The notes under the pieces were generated by a model. It saw only the letters and a program-made list of their open reading frames with translations, was not told the DNA's origin and did not search any database. This document shows, in pieces, positions 58,667 through 64,000 of a stretch of DNA of 64,000 nucleotides. A program made the translations under genes and the position numbers. The stretch's first letter is position 1. Every line of letters starts with the position of its first letter. The DNA is from a bacterium (GTDB lineage: Bacteria > UBP15 > UBA6099). Location of the stretch: positions 62,001 through 126,000 of the forward strand of contig JAKQPS010000037.1 in assembly GCA_029564595.1 (NCBI GenBank), given 5' to 3'.

Positions 58667-60988
58667 ATGGCGGGAGTCGCGCAGAACGGCAAAAACAGTT
58701 TTCTGAGGTCTTGGGGAGTGCGGACCAAGCTGCTTCTGTCGTTCGTGTTGCTGTCGCTCGTTTCGACATGCGTCTACATGTGGATAGCCCATTCGCACAC
58801 CCGCCGCATGGCCGAGGAACATATGACCCAGAAGATAGAGCTTCTGGCGGGCGTGTTCAGCGAGGAGATCCGCCGGGATCTGGACGCGCACATCGACCAT
58901 GTAACCGAAGTGGCTTCCCTGCCCGATGTCAGGTCCATGGAAATCGGATTCCCGCTTGAAAACAGGATTAGAAGGAATTTTTCCCAGACGAGCATAAACG
59001 CCCTGTTCATACTCGACGCCGAGAGGCAGATAGTGAGCGCAAGCCACTATGACGAGATGTCCTGCGTGTCGCTGGACAAGATATCGAACTCGGAACATGT
59101 GGAAGAGGCGATGAAGGAATTCAAGGCCAAAGTGTTTTCCGGAGAGGCGGTGGACTACGACCGGCCCGGAGCGTTCTTCATAGCGGTCCCAGTCGCGGGG
59201 GCTTTTGAAGCCGCCGCCGGAGCGGTGGTCGCCGAGGTGATAGTCGACATCGCGGCGATGGAAAAACTTATCGAAAAGAAGGAAATCGCGGGCGGGGACA
59301 TGCGCATGTTCCTGATAAACCGCGACGGAGTGGTGCTGACGCACACCGATCCGAACGCCATAGGCAAGTGCGTGTTCGAAGAGGGAATGCCTCTGAGCGC
59401 GGCGTCAGACAAAGTCAGGAATGGCATTCTGGCGGGCGAGCAGGGAAAAACCGAGAAGTTCCTGTTCGATGAAGACGGAAAGAAACGCATCGTCGCGGCG
59501 GCGGTGATAAACCCTGCGGCGGGCTGGAAATTAATTCTCATCCAACCTTATGAAAGAATTATCGCGCCCGTCATCAAAGTCAGGAACGCGATATTCATGT
59601 GGGGGCTTCTGGCCCTCGCGGTGTCCATATATCTGGCGCTGTACCGCGCGCGCAGGATAACCTACCCAATCGGCGAGCTTATACGCGCCTCGGAGGAAAT
59701 CTCCCAAGGCCACTATAGTCAGCGCGTGACCATCTACCGCAGGGACGAGTTCGGGTGGCTGGCCTCGGCGTTCAACCGCATGAGCGCCGACCTCGAATCA
59801 AAAATCGACGCTCTCAAAATTTATCAGAGCCAGCTCGAAGAAGCCTTCAATCAGGTGCAGAGCGATGCCCAGAAACGGGAACAGGCGAACCGCGATCTGT
59901 CCCAGAAAGTCAGCGAATTGACATCTCTGGCAGAAGTAACTCAGGCCATTACCACTTCTCTGGACATAAACGAAGTGCTCAACATGATGGTGGACACCAT
60001 AGTGAAGATAGTCGGAATCGACATCTGCTCGATAAAGCTGCTGGACCCTGCGACGAACAAGATGTCCGTCAAGATATCCAGAGGTCTTGGGGAGGAATAT
60101 ATAAAGAAATCTCCGACCCGGCCGGGAGAGGGAGTGAGCGGGCGCGCCATCAAAGAACGCGTTCCCGTCATTATCGAGGATGTGTACACTGACGAAAGGG
60201 TCGAGCCTGACCACGTCATCAGAAGCATCGGCGTCAAGTCCATTATCAGCATCCCGCTAATAACCAACGTGTCCGTGCTCGGAGTGCTTAACCTGTACAC
60301 AAAAGAAAAGCGGATATTTACGGAGGACGAGAAACGGCTTCTGGGTATATTCGCCAATCAGGCCGCCGGAGCCATAGAGAACGCCCGCCTGTTCCACTCT
60401 TTGCGCGAAAACTATCTCAACACCATTCAGGCCCTCTCGATGGCGATAGACGCGAAAGACCAGTACACGCACGGCCACTCGAAACGGGTCAGCGAGATTG
60501 CCGCTTCTGTGGGCCGCGCGTACGGGCTGGACGACAACGAGCTTGACCTTCTCAAATACGCCAGCGACCTGCACGACATCGGAAAGATAGGCATCAGCGA
60601 GGTCATAATAGGCAAGAAATCGAAGCTCACCGTCGACGAGTACGACATGATCAAATCGCACCCCATCGTCGGCGAGACCATCATCCAGCCTGTTCCTTTC
60701 CTGAAGGAAGTCTGCCCGATAATCCGCCACCATCACGAGCGGTACGACGGATACGGATATCCGGACGGAATAAAGGGCGACGAGATACCGGAGCTTGCCC
60801 GGATACTGCACCTTGCGGACGCTTTTGACGCGATGACTTCGGACAGGCCGTACAGGAAGGCGCTCAGCAACGAAGTCGCGATTCAGGAAGTGAAGAAACA
60901 CTGCGGCACTCAGTTCGATCCTAGGGTGGTCGAGGCTTTTCTAAAAGTGTTCGATCCTGAAGGCGGAGAAACCGCTCCTCCGGCCTGA
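58667..60988 (+). CDS. Membrane sensor with GAF and HD-GYP domains
   Basis: Two transmembrane helices (about 20-43 and 308-328) flank an extracellular dCache-like domain. A HAMP domain (about 330-385, RARRITYPIGELIRASEEIS), a coiled linker and a GAF domain (about 420-570; EVTQAITTSLDINEVLNMMV, then IDICSIKLLDP) follow. The HD-GYP domain (about 590-760) has the HD pair in DLHDIGKIG (about 634), HHHERYDGYGYPDGIKG (about 695) and ADAFDAMTSDRPYR. HD-GYP enzymes hydrolyse cyclic di-GMP; all signature residues are seen. It would turn an extracellular signal into lower c-di-GMP. It starts 11 bases after the SLT gene. Confidence 0.93.
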   Translation: MAGVAQNGKNSFLRSWGVRTKLLLSFVLLSLVSTCVYMWIAHSHTRRMAEEHMTQKIELLAGVFSEEIRRDLDAHIDHVTEVASLPDVRSMEIGFPLENRIRRNFSQTSINALFILDAERQIVSASHYDEMSCVSLDKISNSEHVEEAMKEFKAKVFSGEAVDYDRPGAFFIAVPVAGAFEAAAGAVVAEVIVDIAAMEKLIEKKEIAGGDMRMFLINRDGVVLTHTDPNAIGKCVFEEGMPLSAASDKVRNGILAGEQGKTEKFLFDEDGKKRIVAAAVINPAAGWKLILIQPYERIIAPVIKVRNAIFMWGLLALAVSIYLALYRARRITYPIGELIRASEEISQGHYSQRVTIYRRDEFGWLASAFNRMSADLESKIDALKIYQSQLEEAFNQVQSDAQKREQANRDLSQKVSELTSLAEVTQAITTSLDINEVLNMMVDTIVKIVGIDICSIKLLDPATNKMSVKISRGLGEEYIKKSPTRPGEGVSGRAIKERVPVIIEDVYTDERVEPDHVIRSIGVKSIISIPLITNVSVLGVLNLYTKEKRIFTEDEKRLLGIFANQAAGAIENARLFHSLRENYLNTIQALSMAIDAKDQYTHGHSKRVSEIAASVGRAYGLDDNELDLLKYASDLHDIGKIGISEVIIGKKSKLTVDEYDMIKSHPIVGETIIQPVPFLKEVCPIIRHHHERYDGYGYPDGIKGDEIPELARILHLADAFDAMTSDRPYRKALSNEVAIQEVKKHCGTQFDPRVVEAFLKVFDPEGGETAPPA

Positions 60989-61005
60989 CGCGAGGTGATT
61001 TTACG

Positions 61006-61284
61006 GTGTCGGACAACTACGGAAAAATCGACAGAACGAGGGACCTGTACCGGGTCCACGACGCGGCGAAGAAACAGAAAAAAGAGAAAAAGGGACAGTT
61101 GGACAATGAGTTCCTGAATCTGCTCGAAGAGAGCGAAAAGGACGCCGAAGGATACGACGAGGGCAAACGCAAAGAGCAGAAACCGACGATGCCGACGTCG
61201 AGCATGCTGGACAAGCTTTCTGCGGGGGCTCCGCCGCCGATAATCATCCGCGACGACGACGCTGAAGGCGGGAACAAGGAATGA
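61006..61284 (+). CDS. Small charged hypothetical protein
   Basis: This 92-residue hydrophilic protein begins MSDNYGKIDRTRDLYRVHDA and has Lys-rich and acidic blocks (AAKKQKKEKKGQLDNEFLNL, then ESEKDAEGYDEG) and a Pro-containing end (GAPPPIIIRDDDAEGG). Much of it may be disordered or helical. I do not recognise it. It starts at GTG with GAGGTGA upstream and overlaps the acylphosphatase start by four bases (ATGA). Confidence 0.7.
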   Translation: MSDNYGKIDRTRDLYRVHDAAKKQKKEKKGQLDNEFLNLLEESEKDAEGYDEGKRKEQKPTMPTSSMLDKLSAGAPPPIIIRDDDAEGGNKE

Positions 61285-61565
61285 AGAGAAAACTCGCCGC
61301 CAGAGTGTCGGGACGGGTTCAGGGAGTGGGATACAGATATTTCGCGAGGGAAACCGCAGTCATGCTGGGTCTCGGAGGTTTCGCGAGAAACCTGCCGGGG
61401 GGAGACGTGGAAGTGGAGGCGGAAGGGGAGCGGGAATCGCTCGAAATGTTATTGGAAGCGTTGCGGAAGGGGCCGCCCGCGTCCCGCGTTTCGGGGGTGG
61501 AGGCGGAATGGTCCGAGCCGGAGGGCGGCAATGCGGCGGGCGCGGGGTTCAGGATTTTATTTTAA
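61281..61565 (+). CDS. acyP: Acylphosphatase
   Basis: The 94-residue protein has the family core VSGRVQGVGYRYFARETA with the catalytic Arg19, and the catalytic Asn37 in GFARNLPGGDVEVEAEG. Acylphosphatases split carboxyl-phosphate bonds; the physiological substrate is not known. The C-terminus (AGAGFRILF) ends the fold. It overlaps the upstream gene by four bases. Confidence 0.93.
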   Translation: MKRKLAARVSGRVQGVGYRYFARETAVMLGLGGFARNLPGGDVEVEAEGERESLEMLLEALRKGPPASRVSGVEAEWSEPEGGNAAGAGFRILF

Positions 61566-61613
61566 CAGCAGTTTTTTTTGTTCGGATTTCGTCCGGGCTG
61601 GGAGCGCTCAAAA

Positions 61614-62249
61614 GTGAAAAAATACGAAGACTGGCAAAAGTATGTTAAAGAGCAGATGGAAAAATCCGGCCAGAGCCGCGAGATATCCATCCCTTCGGAA
61701 CCTCGGCGCAACGTGCCGTCGATAAGCGGAGACCGCTACAAGATTCAAAGGCGCGCCGCGCCGGCATCATTGCCGGAGGAACGCGAGCCGGAGCCGCCCC
61801 GCCCGGAGATGTCCGCAGAACCTATTCCGGTTGCGCAGCCTCAGCGCAAGAGCCTCGACTCCCTGTCTTCGCCTTTCGTTTCTGTAAGCGACGTGTGGGA
61901 AGCCGCAGAAAAATCGTCTAGGACGAAAAAGACCATAAAGGAAGAGTCGCAGGCGTTGAGACAGGCCCGGCTGCCCGGAATAGAGCGGGTGGCCGGACGC
62001 GAAAAGCCCGACTCTGCCCCCGCCTCAGCCAAGGGGCGGAACCACGAGCAGTCCAGAGAGGAAATCATCGAACGGCTCGTGAACCCGACAATCACCCTTG
62101 AAGAAGCGGCAAAAATCATGGGCGTATGCAAAGCCACTGTAAGAAGATACACCGTAAAAGGAATACTGCCGCACTACCGCACCGCCGGAAACCAGAGGCG
62201 GTTTAAACTGAACGACATAATAAATTTCTTGGAAAACCAGAGAAAGTGA
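61614..62249 (+). CDS. Excisionase/MerR-type HTH protein with long disordered N-terminus
   Basis: The last 65 residues form a helix-turn-helix domain (TITLEEAAKIMGVCKATVRR, LPHYRTAGNQRRFKLNDIIN) of the excisionase/BldC type. The first 145 residues are rich in Pro, Glu, Ser and Arg and look disordered, ending in a basic stretch (TKKTIKEESQALRQARLPGI). GTG 61614 is chosen since GGGAG lies nine bases upstream; a longer frame to 61578 lacks an SD. It precedes the STAS gene. The HTH resembles that of the protein at 30377. It may be the DNA-binding output of the string. Confidence 0.72.
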   Translation: MKKYEDWQKYVKEQMEKSGQSREISIPSEPRRNVPSISGDRYKIQRRAAPASLPEEREPEPPRPEMSAEPIPVAQPQRKSLDSLSSPFVSVSDVWEAAEKSSRTKKTIKEESQALRQARLPGIERVAGREKPDSAPASAKGRNHEQSREEIIERLVNPTITLEEAAKIMGVCKATVRRYTVKGILPHYRTAGNQRRFKLNDIINFLENQRK

Positions 62250-62259
62250 GAAGCGCGCG

Positions 62260-62616
62260 CTGGAAGACGAACTGCACATAACCTCGCTCGAACAGAACGG
62301 AGTCTTCGTGCTCAGGCCGTCGGGGGCGTTGACAATCGACACCCACGGGGGGCTGAAGAAGGCCGCCCGCGACGCCATCCTGTACGACAGGCGCAGGAAG
62401 ATACTGCTGGATGTCGGCGGCATCAGCCGCATAGACAGCGCCGGCATCGGCTCGCTCGTGACTCTTCTGAACATCGCCCGCTCAAACGACGGCGACGTCA
62501 GGCTCGCGGGAGAATTCGCCCCGGCCGTCGAGGAGCCTTTCAACTTGTGCGGCCTGTCCCGCGTGTTCGCAAAATATCCCGATGTCAAAACAGGCGTCGA
62601 ACAGTTCGACCTTTGA
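62260..62616 (+). CDS. STAS-domain protein (anti-sigma-factor antagonist type)
   Basis: The protein has the strand-helix order of SpoIIAA-like STAS proteins (HITSLEQNGVFVLRPSGALT, KILLDVGGISRIDSAGIGSL), with Ser60 in IDSAGIGSL at the phosphorylation site. Such proteins release a sigma factor or other partner when dephosphorylated by a PP2C phosphatase. No ATG or TTG lies where translation should begin: the in-frame CTG at 62260 gives the normal N-terminus, and the GTG at 62308 would cut the first strand. It is 118 residues long from CTG. The PP2C gene is upstream in the same string. Confidence 0.75.
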   Translation: MEDELHITSLEQNGVFVLRPSGALTIDTHGGLKKAARDAILYDRRRKILLDVGGISRIDSAGIGSLVTLLNIARSNDGDVRLAGEFAPAVEEPFNLCGLSRVFAKYPDVKTGVEQFDL

Positions 62617-64000
62617 GACGGCGGCGGAGCTGCTTCTTTTCCCGGCGCTCCTTGTCCTTCCATACATACTGTTCAAGGACACCTATTCGCAGATTTCCGC
62701 CGAAGGCGAGTGGAACTCGTTCTACATAGCCGCGCTGTCCGTTCTCGCCGCGCTGGCCGTCTCAGTTCCCCAGATTGTCGCCGGGATGAACGGGCCGCGC
62801 GGAGCTTTCTTCGCGGCGTCCGGGATAGCTCTGGGCGCGGCGGGCGCGTTGTTGCCGTTCGTCAATGCGCCGCGCGGCGGCTCCCTGTGGCCGACCCTTG
62901 CCGTGTGCGCCGCGGCCTGCGCCGCGCAGGCTGTCGCCCGCGCAAAATCGCGCGGCGGAGCCTCCGGCCTCGACCTAGCGGTTTCCATCCTGACGGTGGC
63001 CGCAGGGCTGGCTCTTCCTTACTCGCTCGCAGCTTTCGGCCTCGAGCAGAGCAAGGCCGCCGTCTTCCTTCTTTTCGTCCCTCTTGCGCTGCCGCTATAT
63101 CTTTTCGCGACCACTCCCGATTCGCGCGACCCCGACCGTCCTCTGGCGCGCGTCATCCTCATATTCATCGTCCACTCGCTGGCCATGTCGCTGTATTTCG
63201 TGCTGTTCAGGTCGTACGAATCCTTCCGTCTTCCGCAACTGACGGCGATGCAGGCGACGGTCGCCCTGAACGTGGCTCTTGCCTTTGCGTCGGCGGCGCT
63301 CAAAGGAAGGCTGGAACTCAGGAAATCTCCCCTGAATGTTCCGATACTGCTGATAACCGTCGCCACGCTGTTGTCCTTCGCGCTGTCTCCCAACTTTTTT
63401 GTCAGCCTCAAGGAGTTTTTGCAGTACGCGTTCGTCGTCATGAACTTCCTGCTGATAGTCCATTGTTTGGACGGCAGGAGGCATTACGGGATTCTAGTGT
63501 CGGTTTTCATCGCTGCTCTATGGATTGAGGCGCTGGTGGGCGTCCAGCAGCATTTCGGGGCGAACCGCCTTCTCGGACTCGGAGGAAACAGAGACCCGTT
63601 TTCAACGCTCGGAAACAAGAACTACGCCGCCGAACTGTTGGCCATGGGAATTCCTTTCGTCGTGGCGGTGTCGATGGGCGTCAGGGAGCGCTGGAAAAAG
63701 GCGCTGTGCTGGATCGCCCTTTATCCCATGCTGGCGGTGGTGGTTCTGGCGATCACGCGCGGCTCATGGATAGGCGTGATAGCGTCTGTCGCGGCGCTTG
63801 GGCTTTTTGCGGTGGACGGTCTGGGCGGTCGCAAAGCCTTAGAAGCCGCCGCGCATATAGCCGCGCTCGCCCTGCTCACCATTTTCATCGCCGCCGTTTC
63901 CACCCGCAACGCGATATTAACCTCGGTTCCTGAATCAGGCGGCGGAAACGCGTTTATTTCGGATGTCCTCAAAGAATGCTCCGGCGGGGCGTCGGTTTCT
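62582..64000 (+). CDS. O-antigen ligase/polymerase-like membrane protein, 5' part
   Basis: This frame is open from ATG 62582 to the end of the window (473 codons, no stop), so the gene is truncated here. It is strongly hydrophobic with about ten membrane segments (for example ELLLFPALLVLPYILF, VPILLITVATLLSFALSPNF, YAFVVMNFLLIVHCLD) and has the Wzy/WaaL-type GNRDPFSTLGNKNYAAELLA followed by FVVAVSMGVRERW and AITRGSWIGVI. The family joins surface polysaccharide to lipid A or polymerises it. It overlaps the STAS gene by 35 bases in another frame. No SD is evident. The acceptor is unknown. Confidence 0.85.
   Translation, partial: MSKQASNSSTFETAAELLLFPALLVLPYILFKDTYSQISAEGEWNSFYIAALSVLAALAVSVPQIVAGMNGPRGAFFAASGIALGAAGALLPFVNAPRGGSLWPTLAVCAAACAAQAVARAKSRGGASGLDLAVSILTVAAGLALPYSLAAFGLEQSKAAVFLLFVPLALPLYLFATTPDSRDPDRPLARVILIFIVHSLAMSLYFVLFRSYESFRLPQLTAMQATVALNVALAFASAALKGRLELRKSPLNVPILLITVATLLSFALSPNFFVSLKEFLQYAFVVMNFLLIVHCLDGRRHYGILVSVFIAALWIEALVGVQQHFGANRLLGLGGNRDPFSTLGNKNYAAELLAMGIPFVVAVSMGVRERWKKALCWIALYPMLAVVVLAITRGSWIGVIASVAALGLFAVDGLGGRKALEAAAHIAALALLTIFIAAVSTRNAILTSVPESGGGNAFISDVLKECSGGASVS

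Noticed and set aside
61578-61613. Longer start for the HTH gene at 61578
   Set aside because: No ribosome-binding site precedes it, while GTG 61614 has GGGAG at a good distance.

Overview
The window is 64 kb of dense, G+C-rich bacterial chromosome (high 50s percent G+C by eye) with mostly house-keeping and metabolic genes. The organism is most likely a Gram-negative anaerobe. Evidence for an outer membrane is an O-antigen-ligase-type protein, an outer-membrane-like protein ending in Phe, and a lytic transglycosylase. Evidence for anaerobic life is a tungsten-type aldehyde:ferredoxin oxidoreductase, a dedicated tungstate ABC transporter and a cobalamin-binding-type radical SAM protein. An NrpR-like regulator, an archaeal-looking thymidylate synthase, long-form HisG and a CsaB-TagA fusion point to a deltaproteobacterial or candidate-phylum lineage, but the sequence alone does not fix the taxon. 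No rRNA, tRNA, CRISPR array or prophage was seen.

Layout. 1-6.6 kb: end of an amino-acid deaminase/aldolase, nadE, an NrpR-like regulator, an ECF sigma factor, a structured T-rich repeat zone and a CsaB-TagA fusion. 6.7-9.0 kb: tupABC. 9.2-13.2 kb: topA, dprA and an FmdB zinc ribbon, all leftward. 13.3-16.5 kb: two paralogous DMT-type transporters around a LytM peptidase. 16.9-24 kb: thymidylate synthase-like protein, pheA, maf, a flavin split-barrel protein, a receiver/ANTAR cluster and a radical SAM protein. 24-36 kb: an MBL hydrolase, a secreted unknown, a 'quinate dehydrogenase'-family protein, a GH38/57-like enzyme, an HTH/pseudo-receiver protein, a YtxH protein, trpF, an SCP2 protein and an acyl-CoA synthetase behind a well-formed promoter and palindromic operator. 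36-47 kb: accessory mixture with two A+T-rich islands (a DUF6530-like gene; an EEP-family nuclease with a partner), a GH1 beta-glucosidase, an orphan DNA methyltransferase fused to a degenerate staphylococcal-nuclease domain, a PLP enzyme, a repeat-rich outer-membrane-like protein and the AOR. 47.4-64 kb: one long rightward gene string, ndk-dacB-murI-hisG-(small membrane protein)-(thioredoxin-like/propeller)-ispD, then mtnA-PP2C/PEGA-pseudoPP2C/NHL-SLT-HD-GYP-unknown-acyP-HTH-STAS-O-antigen ligase.

Working together. tupABC probably supplies tungsten for the AOR. The PP2C phosphatase and STAS protein of the last operon resemble the two ends of a partner-switching pathway, here embedded with a pseudo-phosphatase/NHL protein, a c-di-GMP phosphodiesterase-type protein, a lytic transglycosylase and a polymer ligase; it may be an undescribed envelope signalling module. 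Two dispersed repeat families stand out. R1 (three copies, about 262 bp plus one copy interrupted by a 100-bp palindromic insertion) lies only between convergent genes, and each end is a 34-bp hairpin. R2 (three copies) carries a strong hairpin and brackets the A+T-rich DUF6530-like gene.
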